Positions 33,770-42,521 of a stretch of 64,000 bases of DNA are shown piece after piece. This DNA comes from Ensifer sp. BR816 (GTDB taxonomy: Bacteria > Pseudomonadota > Alphaproteobacteria > Rhizobiales > Rhizobiaceae): assembly GCF_000378985.1 (NCBI RefSeq), contig NZ_KB905370.1:3248604-3312603 (forward strand), given 5' to 3'. How positions within the stretch are numbered: the first letter of the stretch is position 1; every line of letters begins with the position of its first letter. The notes beneath the pieces are model-generated. The model was given only the letters and a program-made list of their open reading frames with translations, did no database searches and was not told the origin of the DNA. The position numbers and the translations under genes are program-made.

Positions 33770-35056
33770 TCAGTTGCGGGTACGGCTTCTAACGGCGGCT
33801 GTGTCGCCGTCCCTGCCGCCCTCATGCTCGCGCTCCCAGCCGAACACGCTGCGGCCACCGAAGCGGGCCGAATCCCTGAACTCCCCGGCGACGATTTCCT
33901 TGAGGTCCGGCCCGGTGACGTAACGCTCCAGACGGCGCGACTGGTCGTCGAGCCGCCTCAAGGCAGCGAGTTCCTCCTCTTGCCCGAGCCGTCCCTTCTG
34001 GACTGCCGATTTCATCACGTTGATCGTCTCGTCATAGACCTTGAGCGGCACCGGAAAGGGGTGGCGGTCCTTGCCGCCATGGGCGAGCGAAAAGCGCGCC
34101 GGGTCGGAAAAACGGCACGGCGTGCCGTGCACTACCTCGGCGACCATGGCGAGCGCCTTGACGGTGCGCGCGCCGACACCCGGCACGAGAAGCAGTTCCT
34201 CGAAGTCTTTCGGTCCTCGATCGGCAGCGGCGGCAAGATTGCCGTGCAGGCGCCGCATGTTCACGTCGCTTTCGCGGACATCGTGATGGGCCGGCATGAA
34301 GAGGTGCGGCAGCATCGGCTGGGCCGGCGCCGCTGGTCCCGCACCGCGCGCCTCGATTGTCGCCAGCTCGCGCACCAACCCATCGGGTCCGAGCGCACGC
34401 AAGAGATCGAGCTGGCTCGTTCGCGAGGCGCCCGCCCGCCGGTCCGCAAGGTTGATGATCTTGCCCTGCTCCCGCCCCTCGATCGCCGCATGCGGCGAGT
34501 CGACGAAACTTTCCAGGCCCTCGGAAAGCCAATGATAGCGCCGCGCCTGCCGCCGGTCGCCGTTCATCCCCTGCTGGACGACGACCCATTTTGCATCGTC
34601 GGTGACGATGAAGCCATGGAGATAGAGGTCGAAGCCGTCTTGGACGGCGGCGCTGTCGACCTTGGCGACGAGGCGGCTCGCATCGGCAAGCGCCGCACCG
34701 TCAAAACCGATGCGATCGCCGATCGTGACGAGTTCGCCCGGCGTCTTGCGGGAATGCTGGCCGCGGCCGCCGCAGACGTGAATGCCAAGCTCGCCCGAAA
34801 GAGGCGTCAAGCCGCGCTTCAGGGCGCCGATGACGCTGGTGGTGATGCCTGACGAATGCCAATCCATGCCCATGACCGAGCCAAAGGACTGGAACCAGAA
34901 CGGGTGGGCAAGCCGCCTCAGGAATTCGTCGCGCCCGTAATGCTGGACGATCGCCTCGGTGATCAGCGCGCCGAGCCGCGTCATGCGGTCGCCGAGCCAC
35001 TTCGGAACCCGCCCACCATGCAGGGGAAGATCCGCATTGCCCGCTCGTTGCGCCAT
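33770..35056 (-). CDS. DUF763-domain protein
   Basis: 428 residues of the DUF763 family (starts RAGNADLPLHGGRVPKWL; RRYHWLSEGLESFVDSPHAA near residue 172; FEELLLVPGVGARTVKALA near residue 286). The last segment is a helix-hairpin-helix-like element, which suggests DNA binding. The family occurs in archaea and scattered bacteria, and its biochemical role is not known to me. It sits amid UdgX, 3-methyladenine glycosylase and DNA ligase genes, so a DNA-repair role is a reasonable inference. Confidence 0.85.
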   Translation of the reverse strand: MAQRAGNADLPLHGGRVPKWLGDRMTRLGALITEAIVQHYGRDEFLRRLAHPFWFQSFGSVMGMDWHSSGITTSVIGALKRGLTPLSGELGIHVCGGRGQHSRKTPGELVTIGDRIGFDGAALADASRLVAKVDSAAVQDGFDLYLHGFIVTDDAKWVVVQQGMNGDRRQARRYHWLSEGLESFVDSPHAAIEGREQGKIINLADRRAGASRTSQLDLLRALGPDGLVRELATIEARGAGPAAPAQPMLPHLFMPAHHDVRESDVNMRRLHGNLAAAADRGPKDFEELLLVPGVGARTVKALAMVAEVVHGTPCRFSDPARFSLAHGGKDRHPFPVPLKVYDETINVMKSAVQKGRLGQEEELAALRRLDDQSRRLERYVTGPDLKEIVAGEFRDSARFGGRSVFGWEREHEGGRDGDTAAVRSRTRN

Positions 35057-35210
35057 CGTGTTTGATCCTTCGTATGCGATATGGGCGTCACACTACAGGT
35101 TTCGGATGTTCGCGGAAAGTTCTCAATGGACACATGATGAAACCGGAAGACAACGTTGGCGAGCGCGAGGGGAGCGTTTAAGATTGGCACGGACCGGGAG
35201 GCGCGATCGA

Positions 35211-35759
35211 TTGAAGTGGGATGACAGTTTCTTTGCGCGCGACGCCGTCGCGGTCGCCGCCGACCTGATCGGCGCCGAATTTTGCGTTTCCGGCGTTGGC
35301 GGCATCATTGTCGAGACGGAAGCCTATCTGCCGGGCGACGCCGCATCCCACAGCTTCGCCGGCGCGACCAACCGCAATCGTGCGATGTTCGGCCCGCCGG
35401 CGCATGCCTATGTCTACCTGTCCTACGGCCTCCACTGGTGCCTGAACTTCGTCTGCCTTCCCGGCAGTGCCGTGCTCATCCGCGCGATCGAGCCCAAATG
35501 GGGGCAGGAGACGATGCGGCGGCGGCGCGGCGTCTCGCAAGAAAGGTTGCTCTGTTCCGGGCCGGGAAGGGTCGGCCAGGCGCTCGCGATCGGCAAGGAA
35601 CAGGACGGCTTGCCACTCGACGGAAAGCCGTTCCAACTGAGCCCGCCGACGAAGCGCCCACCACTTGCAACCGGCCTTCGCGTCGGAATATCCAAAGCCG
35701 TCGAGCACCCATGGCGCTTCGGATTGAAGGACTCACCCTTCCTCAGCCGCAAGTTCTAA
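35211..35759 (+). CDS. DNA-3-methyladenine glycosylase (AAG/MPG family)
   Basis: 182 residues from the TTG at 35211. Features of the eukaryotic-type AAG fold: FFARDAVAVAADLIGAEFCV, IIVETEAYLPGDAASHSFAG, NRNRAMFGPPAHAYVYLSYG and a C-terminal GLRVGISKAVEHPWRFG. It excises alkylated purines. The start is uncertain: GGGAGG stands nine bases before TTG 35211, a TTG at 35184 also has a ribosome-like site, and ATG 35106 is further upstream. Its stop overlaps the converging ligase gene by 27 bases. Confidence 0.88.
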   Translation: MKWDDSFFARDAVAVAADLIGAEFCVSGVGGIIVETEAYLPGDAASHSFAGATNRNRAMFGPPAHAYVYLSYGLHWCLNFVCLPGSAVLIRAIEPKWGQETMRRRRGVSQERLLCSGPGRVGQALAIGKEQDGLPLDGKPFQLSPPTKRPPLATGLRVGISKAVEHPWRFGLKDSPFLSRKF

Positions 35760-36851
35760 ACGCGGCTCGATCTGCTCATAGGTGCATTGGCGCGGGTCCT
35801 TGTCGGGACGCCAGCGCATCAATTTCGTACCGTGGCGAAAGCGACGGCTGCTGACGTGATCGAACCTCACCTCGACCACCAGTTCCGGCCGAACCGGTTC
35901 CCATTCGCCGCTGCGCTCCGTGCTCCAGCGGCTCGGGCCGCCGGGTGCCTTGCCGGTAAAGCCGGGCGGCTCGCGTAACGACTCGAGCCGCCGCGTCAAT
36001 GCGGGCCGTTCCTTGTCGGAGATCGTCGCAGTGAAGCCCACATGGTTAAGCGTGCCGTCCGCGTCGTAAAGGCCGAGGAGAAGGGAACCAACCGCGTCAC
36101 TCTTGTTCTCGTAGCGGAAGCCGCCGACAACGCAATCGGCCGTCTTCAGGCGCTTGACCTTGACCATCGCCCGCTCGCCGCACGCATAGGGCCCGTCGCG
36201 CCGCTTGACGACGACACCGTCGGTGGCGCCGGGTTCCCATGAGGCCAGCCAGCGCTCGGCCTCCTGACGGTCGAGCGTATAGGGCGAAAGCTCGAGCTTA
36301 TCCGCAACGGCGTTCTCGGCGACAAAGGCTTCGAGTGCCGCTCTGCGGACGGGAAGAGGCTTGTCGGTCAGGATTGCTCCTTCCCGGTCGACCAACATGT
36401 CGAACAGGATGAGCCGAGCAGGCGTCAGCCGAGAGAGCTTTTCAACGCGGCTTGCCGCCGGATGCAGGCGCATCTGCAGGGCGTCAAAGGAAAGACGACC
36501 GTCGACTTCGATCACCAGTTCGCCGTCGACGACGAACTGCGTAGCGTCGAGCTGGCGCAGCTGCTCGACGATTTCCGGGAAGAAGCGCCCGAGCGGTTTG
36601 CCGGATTTTGCCCGGAGATCGACCGCCTCGCCGGATTTGAAGGCGAGGCAGCGAAACCCGTCCCATTTCGGCTCATATTGCCATGCCCCGTCACTCGGGA
36701 GCTGCGTAGCCGAGCGTGCTTCCATCGGTGCGGTGCTCACCGGCAGGCCGAAGCCGTCGGCCGATGCCGCGCCGGTCGCGACCTTTGCATTTCTGGTCGG
36801 GCGCGGCAGCCCGGCTTCCTTGCTCGGTTTTCGATTCGCGGGTGACGACAT
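35733..36851 (-). CDS. ATP-dependent DNA ligase (LigD-ligase-domain/LigC type)
   Basis: 372 residues. Motif I is EPKWDGFRC near residue 59 with the adenylated Lys. Motif III is LILFDML near residue 145 and motif IV TDGVVVKRRDG near residue 210. The OB-fold begins near residue 250, with PELVVEVRFDHVS near residue 323. No polymerase or nuclease domain is fused, so it is a stand-alone repair ligase of the Ku/LigD/LigC group. It starts 25 bases after the catalase gene and is probably co-transcribed from the stress promoter at 39031-39055. Confidence 0.92.
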   Translation of the reverse strand: MSSPANRKPSKEAGLPRPTRNAKVATGAASADGFGLPVSTAPMEARSATQLPSDGAWQYEPKWDGFRCLAFKSGEAVDLRAKSGKPLGRFFPEIVEQLRQLDATQFVVDGELVIEVDGRLSFDALQMRLHPAASRVEKLSRLTPARLILFDMLVDREGAILTDKPLPVRRAALEAFVAENAVADKLELSPYTLDRQEAERWLASWEPGATDGVVVKRRDGPYACGERAMVKVKRLKTADCVVGGFRYENKSDAVGSLLLGLYDADGTLNHVGFTATISDKERPALTRRLESLREPPGFTGKAPGGPSRWSTERSGEWEPVRPELVVEVRFDHVSSRRFRHGTKLMRWRPDKDPRQCTYEQIEPRLELAAEEG

Positions 36852-36876
36852 CTTTCACGCCCCTGGCGGTTCTGGC

Positions 36877-38994
36877 CTATTTCAGCTTGACGGAGGGCTC
36901 CCTCGCCCAGACGCGAAGCTTGCCGAGTTCCTTGAGGAACGAGGCGACACTCCTGGCGTCTTTCAATTCGATCGTTCCTTCGTCGAGAGAATCGGCGATG
37001 CCCGCTCGCTGCATCAGTGGCAGCGCCGACCCCGCATAGCCGATAAATTTGCAATGGGCGAAGGCATCGGCCACGAAGTCGCGGGCGGTGGCGACATCGA
37101 TCAGCTCGTCTACCGCGTCTGCCGAAGGGAGCAGCACCACTGCATCGTAAAGCACGGACGGACCGCCATCGAGCATCTGGTGGGCTGCGACCCACCTCCC
37201 GTCCGAGGCGGTGAAGCCGCTGATCTTCGGGGCGATCACTTCGTACAGGGCCTTCTCCTTGGTGACGGCCGCCGTGACTGCGTCGAGCAACTGGGCGTCC
37301 GCGCCATCCGTTGCCAAGATGCCGAGCTTGCGGCCTTCGAACCGCTTCGGACCGCGCTCGATGATACTGAGCGCCGGCGACGGATCGAGATCCTGCCGGG
37401 TCGCCACTGCCGCTTCTGCCGGCTTCGGCATGGTCTTGAAGCCGAGCGCATGGCCGACCTTCTTGCCGAGCGACTCGTCTATGTTGAGAAGATGGGCGAC
37501 CATCCGCTCGCGGATCACCGGCGTCTCCACCTTGCTCAATTCGAAGGTCAGGGCGTCGGCGATATGGCGCTGCTCGGGCGGGGTCTGGCTGATGAAGAAC
37601 TGGCGCGCCTGGCTATAGTGATCCGCGAAGCTTTCCGCCCGAATGCGAAGCTTCGGCCCCTGCTCCTCCGATGCAAAATGGCGGAAGCCCTTCGTCGGCG
37701 ACTCGCGCGGTCCCTCGCCCCAGGAGTTCGGCTGGTAGTTCACCCGGCCGACCGGGTTGCGCATGGCCATGTGACCGTCCTGCTGGAAGTGTTGGAAGGG
37801 ACATTTGGGTGCGTTGATCGGCAGATGGGTGAAATTCGGGCTGCCGAGCCGCTTCAACTGCGTGTCGAGATAGGAGAAGTTGCGACCCTGCAGCAAAGGA
37901 TCGTCGCTGAAGTCGATGCCCGGCGGCACGTTCTGTGTCATGAAGGCAACCTGCTCGGTCTCGGCGAAGAAGTTGTCCGGCATGCGATCCAGAACCAGCC
38001 GCCCGACAGGTTTCGTCGGCAGGACCTCCTCCGGAATGATCTTGGTCGGATCGAGGATGTCGAAATCGAACTTGTCGGCAAAGTCCTGGTCGAAAAGCTG
38101 CACCTGCAGCTCCCACTCCGGGAAATTCCCGGACTGAATGGCCAGCCACAGGTCGCGCCGGTGGAAGTCGGGGTCCGCACCGTTGATCTTCACCGCCTCG
38201 TTCCAGGCAACGGACTGCAGGCCCAGTTTCGGTTTCCAGTGGAACTTGACGAAGGTGGAATCGTCCTTGGCATTGACGAAGCGGAAGGTGTGAACGCCGA
38301 AGCCCTCCATGAAGCGGAAGGAACGGGGGATTGCCCGGTCGGACATGACCCACATGACCATATGCATGCTTTCCGGCGTCAGGCTGATGAAATCCCAGAA
38401 ATTGTCGTGCGCCGATTGCGCCTGTGGAAACTCCCGGTCGGGCTCCGGCTTTACCGCGTGTATGACGTCCGGAAATTTGATTGCGTCCTGGATGAAGAAG
38501 ACGGGGATGTTGTTTCCGACGAGGTCCCAATTGCCCTCCTTGGTGTAGATCTTGACGGCGAAACCGCGCACGTCGCGTGCAAGGTCGACGGAACCCTTGC
38601 TGCCGGCAACCGTCGAGAAGCGCACGAAGGCGGGCGTCTTTTCGCCGGCCCGCTGAAAAAGGTCCGCCCGCGTATAGGCGGCAAGCGATTCATAGGTCTC
38701 GAAGAAGCCATGCGCGCCATAGCCGCGAGCATGCACCACACGCTCCGGGATACGCTCATGGTCGAAGTGGAAAAGCTTTTCGCGGAAATGGAAATCCTCG
38801 ATCAATGTCGGGCCGCGCGCGCCGGCGCGCAGGCTGTTCTGATCGTCGGCAACCGGTCCGCCCTGCGCCGTCGTCAAGATGGGAGTGTCGCCTTCGGCGA
38901 TCTGATGAAGTTCTCCGCCGTTGCCGCGGGTCGCCTTCTGGTCGTGGATGGTGGCCGGCTTCGATTTGTTCGGCGCAGAGGGTTTCTTGGCCAT
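36877..38994 (-). CDS. katE: Large-subunit monofunctional catalase (HPII type)
   Basis: 705 residues. The heme-catalase core is present, with [15 protein letters not shown] near residue 86 (distal His), the [20 protein letters not shown] block, and [13 protein letters not shown] near residue 376 (heme-ligand Tyr). A C-terminal flavodoxin/DJ-1-like domain (from about residue 550, [20 protein letters not shown]) marks the large HPII subtype. It disproportionates hydrogen peroxide. A stress-type promoter ends 37 bases before ATG 38994. In Sinorhizobium a catalase of this type (katC) is known to be general-stress controlled. Confidence 0.95.
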   Translation of the reverse strand: MAKKPSAPNKSKPATIHDQKATRGNGGELHQIAEGDTPILTTAQGGPVADDQNSLRAGARGPTLIEDFHFREKLFHFDHERIPERVVHARGYGAHGFFETYESLAAYTRADLFQRAGEKTPAFVRFSTVAGSKGSVDLARDVRGFAVKIYTKEGNWDLVGNNIPVFFIQDAIKFPDVIHAVKPEPDREFPQAQSAHDNFWDFISLTPESMHMVMWVMSDRAIPRSFRFMEGFGVHTFRFVNAKDDSTFVKFHWKPKLGLQSVAWNEAVKINGADPDFHRRDLWLAIQSGNFPEWELQVQLFDQDFADKFDFDILDPTKIIPEEVLPTKPVGRLVLDRMPDNFFAETEQVAFMTQNVPPGIDFSDDPLLQGRNFSYLDTQLKRLGSPNFTHLPINAPKCPFQHFQQDGHMAMRNPVGRVNYQPNSWGEGPRESPTKGFRHFASEEQGPKLRIRAESFADHYSQARQFFISQTPPEQRHIADALTFELSKVETPVIRERMVAHLLNIDESLGKKVGHALGFKTMPKPAEAAVATRQDLDPSPALSIIERGPKRFEGRKLGILATDGADAQLLDAVTAAVTKEKALYEVIAPKISGFTASDGRWVAAHQMLDGGPSVLYDAVVLLPSADAVDELIDVATARDFVADAFAHCKFIGYAGSALPLMQRAGIADSLDEGTIELKDARSVASFLKELGKLRVWAREPSVKLK

Positions 38995-39030
38995 CGCAAC
39001 GCTCCTTGATCGGGGATGGAATGGCCACGA

Positions 39031-39055
39031 AACCTTGGCCGCGGAGGTTGGTTCC
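39031..39055 (-). promoter_or_regulatory. RpoE2/EcfG-type promoter, catalase gene
   Basis: Minus-strand GGAAC (39055-39051), 17 bases, GTT (39033-39031), 37 bases before the catalase ATG. Confidence 0.75.
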
Positions 39056-39096
39056 CCCGCGAGCCGAATTTTAGGAATTCTCGGTGCTGGAGGTCG

Positions 39097-39558
39097 TCAG
39101 CCTTGATAGGTGCCGATAAGATCAGCCTCCGCGATCCGGTGCTTGTGCGCTTCTGCCCAGGCCTGCGCTGCCCCGACATCATCCGAGATCGACATATTGC
39201 GGGTGTCCAGCGCGGCGAGCTTGAAGTGATAGTGATGGACGCCCGTTCCCGCCGGCGGCTGCGGCCCGTCATAGCGCGCATTGCCGAAATCGTTCCTGAT
39301 GAACTTGATGGCATGTTCCGGTCCGGTATCGACGGCTTCGGAAAGCTCGGTCCAATTGCCAGGTATGTTGACGATGGCACAATGCCGAAAAACGCCCCTG
39401 ACGGCATCCGGATCCTCGACGATCAATGCGAAGCTCTGCGTCCCGTCGGGTGTACCCGTCCATTTCAGCGGCGGAAAAATGTTCTCGCCGAAGCGCGTGT
39501 ATTTTTTCGGGATCGCCTGGCCTTCGGCGAAGGCGGGGCTTATCAGGCTGAAAGTCAT
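39097..39558 (-). CDS. YbhB/YbcL-type Raf-kinase-inhibitor-like (PEBP) protein
   Basis: 153 residues, phosphatidylethanolamine-binding-protein fold: FGENIFPPLKWTGTPDGTQS, VEDPDAVRGVFRHCAIVNIP and GVHHYHFKLAALD are the family landmarks. ATG 39558 follows AAGGAG. The ligand is unknown; bacterial members are small cytoplasmic proteins of unclear role. A short upstream frame ends at the TGA that overlaps this ATG (TGATG), hinting at translational coupling. Confidence 0.87.
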   Translation of the reverse strand: MTFSLISPAFAEGQAIPKKYTRFGENIFPPLKWTGTPDGTQSFALIVEDPDAVRGVFRHCAIVNIPGNWTELSEAVDTGPEHAIKFIRNDFGNARYDGPQPPAGTGVHHYHFKLAALDTRNMSISDDVGAAQAWAEAHKHRIAEADLIGTYQG

Positions 39559-39770
39559 CACCAGTCTCCTTCCATGTTGGCACATTGAACGAGCGCACGA
39601 CCATCATGATTGTACCCCCAAAGCGGGTCGGAGTTGAGGCCGCCGGCGGGAAACGCCCCCAACAGAATGGCCCCGCCGCCGCCCGCGCCGCCGGCGGTCC
39701 AAAAATTTCGATTCCGGTGCGGAACTTTGCGCAGTGGTTGGTGTTGAAGGTAGTGCATAGGTGGGCGGCG
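39558..39770 (-). other. Possible short frame coupled to the PEBP gene
   Basis: On the minus strand a frame rich in glycine (FWTAGGAGGGGAILLGAFP) and ending in LWGYNHDGRALVQCANMEGD stops with a TGA that shares its A with the PEBP start codon. The start is unclear and no good ribosome site is seen, so I mark it only as a possible small gene. Otherwise the 250 bases between PEBP and glgA hold only the glgA promoter. Confidence 0.2.
39721..39745 (+). promoter_or_regulatory. RpoE2/EcfG-type promoter, glgA
   Basis: GGAAC (39721-39725), 17 bases, GTT (39743-39745), 67 bases before ATG 39812. Confidence 0.62.
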
Positions 39771-39811
39771 GCTGGCCGGCAACGGCCAAGACAATTTCCG
39801 GAACATGATCG

Positions 39812-41266
39812 ATGAACCTTCTCTCGGTGACGGCTGAGATTTTTCCCTTGGTGAAGACCGGCGGGCTGGCCGATTTTGCCGGTTCGCTTCCCAAGGCCTT
39901 GAAACCGCACGGCATACGCACGCGTAGCCTTGTGCCGGGCTATCGGTCCGTGACGGAGACACTCGACGAAGCCACGCCGGTTGCATGCTATGATAACCTT
40001 TTCGGCGAGAGCGCGACGCTCCTTGCGGGACGTGCAGAGGGGCTGGAGCTCTTCGTCCTCGATGCGCCCGGCTTCTTTCACAGGTCGGGTGGCCCGTATA
40101 CCGACAAGTACGGCAAGGACTATCCGGACAACTGGAAGCGCTTCGCCGCCTTTTCGCTCGTCGCCGCGCAGATCGGGCGCGGCGTCGTTCAGCACTGGCG
40201 ACCGGACATCGTTCACGCTCACGACTGGCACGCGGCCTTGAGCCTCGTCTATCTCAAATACGCATCCGACGCGCAGGTCCCGCGCGTCCTGACCGTCCAC
40301 AACATGGCCTTCCAGGGACAATTTCCCGCCCACCTCTTCTCCGAACTCGGCTTGCCGGACGAGGCCTATTCCATCGACTGCCTCGAATATTATGGTGATC
40401 TCGGATACTTGAAGGGCGGCCTGCAGGCCGCAGATGCCGTCACCGTGGTCAGCCCCACCTATGCGCGCGAAATCATGTCGCCGACCTTCGGAATGGGCCT
40501 CGAAGGCGTGATGAATGCACGTCATGACGACGTCGTCGGCATTGTCAACGGCATCGACGTCGACGTGTGGGATCCGTCCACGGATCCTCATATCGAGCAT
40601 CAATACTCGTCGAGAACGCTTCTCCGGCGGCTGCCGAACCGCGAGTCGCTGCTTGAGCTTTTCGGCTTGCCGCAAACCAGCGGTCCGGTGTTCGCCAGCA
40701 TCAACAGGCTGACATGGCAGAAAGGCATGGATCTTCTCGCGGCCGTCGTCGACGAAATCGTCGCGATGGACGGCCGTCTGATCGTGCACGGAAACGGCGA
40801 CGCGGACATCGAACAGGCCTTCCAAAATGCCGCCCGGCGATTTCCACAGCACATAGCCATGAAGCTCGGCTACGAAGAGTACATCGCCCACAAGATCCAT
40901 GCAGGGGCCGACGCGATGCTCGTTCCCTCCCGCTTCGAACCCTGTGGTCTGACCCAACTCTATGCGCTGAGATACGGCTGCGTGCCGATCGTGGCGCGGA
41001 CCGGCGGTCTGTCGGAAACGATCATCGACGCCAATGTCGCCGCGCTACAGGCGCAGGCCGCCACCGGGATACAGTTTTCTCCGGTCGATGCGCACGGTTT
41101 GCGGCTTGCGCTGCGCCGCGCCTTGAAGCTCTTCCGGCACCGGCGCATCTGGGAGGGATTGCAGCAACAGGGGATGAAGACGGACTCCTCCTGGCACGAT
41201 AGCGCAGCCAAATATGCCGAACTCTATGGCGGTCTTACCAGGGCCGACATGCGGTTGGCAGGCTAG
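39812..41266 (+). CDS. glgA: Glycogen synthase (ADP-glucose)
   Basis: 484 residues, GT5/GT-B. The ADP-glucose-binding KTGGLAD is at residues 15-21, with DIVHAHDWHAAL near 134 and FEPCGLTQLYALRYG near 378 (active-site Glu). It extends alpha-1,4-glucan. No glgB, glgC or glgP is adjacent, so it looks like a second, stress-linked copy working with the glgX and treZ genes 10 kb away; a stress-type promoter precedes it. Confidence 0.95.
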   Translation: MNLLSVTAEIFPLVKTGGLADFAGSLPKALKPHGIRTRSLVPGYRSVTETLDEATPVACYDNLFGESATLLAGRAEGLELFVLDAPGFFHRSGGPYTDKYGKDYPDNWKRFAAFSLVAAQIGRGVVQHWRPDIVHAHDWHAALSLVYLKYASDAQVPRVLTVHNMAFQGQFPAHLFSELGLPDEAYSIDCLEYYGDLGYLKGGLQAADAVTVVSPTYAREIMSPTFGMGLEGVMNARHDDVVGIVNGIDVDVWDPSTDPHIEHQYSSRTLLRRLPNRESLLELFGLPQTSGPVFASINRLTWQKGMDLLAAVVDEIVAMDGRLIVHGNGDADIEQAFQNAARRFPQHIAMKLGYEEYIAHKIHAGADAMLVPSRFEPCGLTQLYALRYGCVPIVARTGGLSETIIDANVAALQAQAATGIQFSPVDAHGLRLALRRALKLFRHRRIWEGLQQQGMKTDSSWHDSAAKYAELYGGLTRADMRLAG

Positions 41267-41413
41267 CGCGGCGCCGAATTACCCCGCCGGATCGATGCGC
41301 TTGATGGCTGAACGCAGCCTCTCATTCGCAATGCTGATGAGTTGATCAGGAACGCAGCATGGATTGCAGCGTCGGAATATGCCAGTGGCTGCGCATTCCA
41401 AGAGGAACCCGCC

Positions 41414-42325
41414 ATGGCCGTCGAGACCGTACCCGCCGCCCCATCCACTGCATCGAACGCCGCCCGCGCCGGCGTACTGGTTATGCTCCTCGGCATGCTG
41501 ATGTTCTCGCTCAACGACGTCATGGGCAAATGGCTGGTAGCGACCTATTCGGTCGGCCAGGTCGTGCTGGTTCGCAGCCTCGCGGCGGTCGTGCTGCTCA
41601 TCCCGTTCCTCTGGATTGGCGGCCCACGCAAGCTTCTCGCCCTCGAGCGGCCGGGCCTGCAACTGGCGCGAGTCGTAACCTCCACCGCCGAGGTTTTCGC
41701 CTTCTATTTCGCCGTCATCTATCTGCCGCTTGCCGATGTCATGACCTATTGGCTGGCGGCCCCGATCTATGTCGCGGCAGTGTCGCCGCTCGTTTTGAAG
41801 GAACATGTCGGCTGGCGGCGCTGGACGGCGATCGGCATCGGCTTCGTCGGCGTCATCATCGCGCTCGACCCCTCGTCGCAGGCCTTCACCCTGCCGGCAC
41901 TGATTTCCATCCTCGGCAGCATGTGCTTTGCATTCATGATGGTATCCGGGCGCTCGCTGCGCGGCACCCCGGATACGACGCTCGCCTTCTGGCAGCTCGT
42001 CGGCGCGGCGCTTGCCGGCCTCCTTTGGGCGCCCTTTGACTGGACACCGCTGAAGCCGATCGACACCGGGCTGCTCTGCCTGCTGGGCGTCGTCGCCATG
42101 ATCGCCCATGTCCTCGTCAATCGCGCGCTGAAGCTCGCCGATGCCGCGACGGTCGCGCCGCTTCAGTACACGCTGCTCTTCTGGGCGATCGTCTTCGGCT
42201 GGCTGTTCTTCGGCGACACGCCTCGCCTGTCGATGGTTCTCGGCGCCGGGCTGATCGTCGCCTCCGGCCTCTTCATCTTCTTCCGCGAACAGCAGCTCAA
42301 GCGGCAGGGACGGCTGAAGGCTTAG
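41414..42325 (+). CDS. EamA/DMT-family transporter
   Basis: 303 residues with ten predicted membrane helices in two EamA halves (first from about residue 17, ARAGVLVMLLGMLMFSLND; second from about residue 160). AGAGGAA precedes ATG 41414 by six bases; an earlier in-frame ATG at 41342 lacks a site. The substrate is unknown; such proteins are commonly metabolite exporters. Confidence 0.9.
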   Translation: MAVETVPAAPSTASNAARAGVLVMLLGMLMFSLNDVMGKWLVATYSVGQVVLVRSLAAVVLLIPFLWIGGPRKLLALERPGLQLARVVTSTAEVFAFYFAVIYLPLADVMTYWLAAPIYVAAVSPLVLKEHVGWRRWTAIGIGFVGVIIALDPSSQAFTLPALISILGSMCFAFMMVSGRSLRGTPDTTLAFWQLVGAALAGLLWAPFDWTPLKPIDTGLLCLLGVVAMIAHVLVNRALKLADAATVAPLQYTLLFWAIVFGWLFFGDTPRLSMVLGAGLIVASGLFIFFREQQLKRQGRLKA

Positions 42326-42348
42326 CGAGAAAAGAGCACGCGGCAATC

Positions 42349-42502
42349 AGCCCCTCCCCAACCCCTCCCCACAAGGGGGAGGGACTTACTGGGCCGCACT
42401 GCTTCCCCGATATTGTTCCTTTTGTCAGTCGCAAAGGCAGAGAATGGTGGGTTGACCGCGGCGCCCGCCGAGCCCCTCCCCCTTGTGGGGTTGGGGAGGG
42501 GC
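42349..42502. repeat. Intergenic inverted repeat, C/G-rich arms
   Basis: The left arm (42349-42383) and the right arm (42473-42502) are inverted copies of GCCCCTCCCCAACCCC followed by ACAAGGGGGAGGG; the left arm carries an extra TCCCC. The two arms enclose about 90 bases. This looks like a palindromic intergenic element of the kind scattered through rhizobial genomes and may end transcription between the converging genes. Confidence 0.55.
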
Positions 42503-42521
42503 AATCCCCGCACGCCATCAA

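Noticed and set aside
36361-39009. An 882-codon open frame on the plus strand
   Set aside because: It is wholly antisense to the catalase and DNA ligase genes, has no recognisable domain, and reflects the high GC content of those genes.
39800-39804. A second GGAAC just before the glgA start
   Set aside because: No TT element at the right distance; the site at 39721-39745 is complete.
39269-40957. A 562-codon minus-strand frame across PEBP and glgA
   Set aside because: It opposes glgA and lies in the wrong frame for PEBP; no domain seen.
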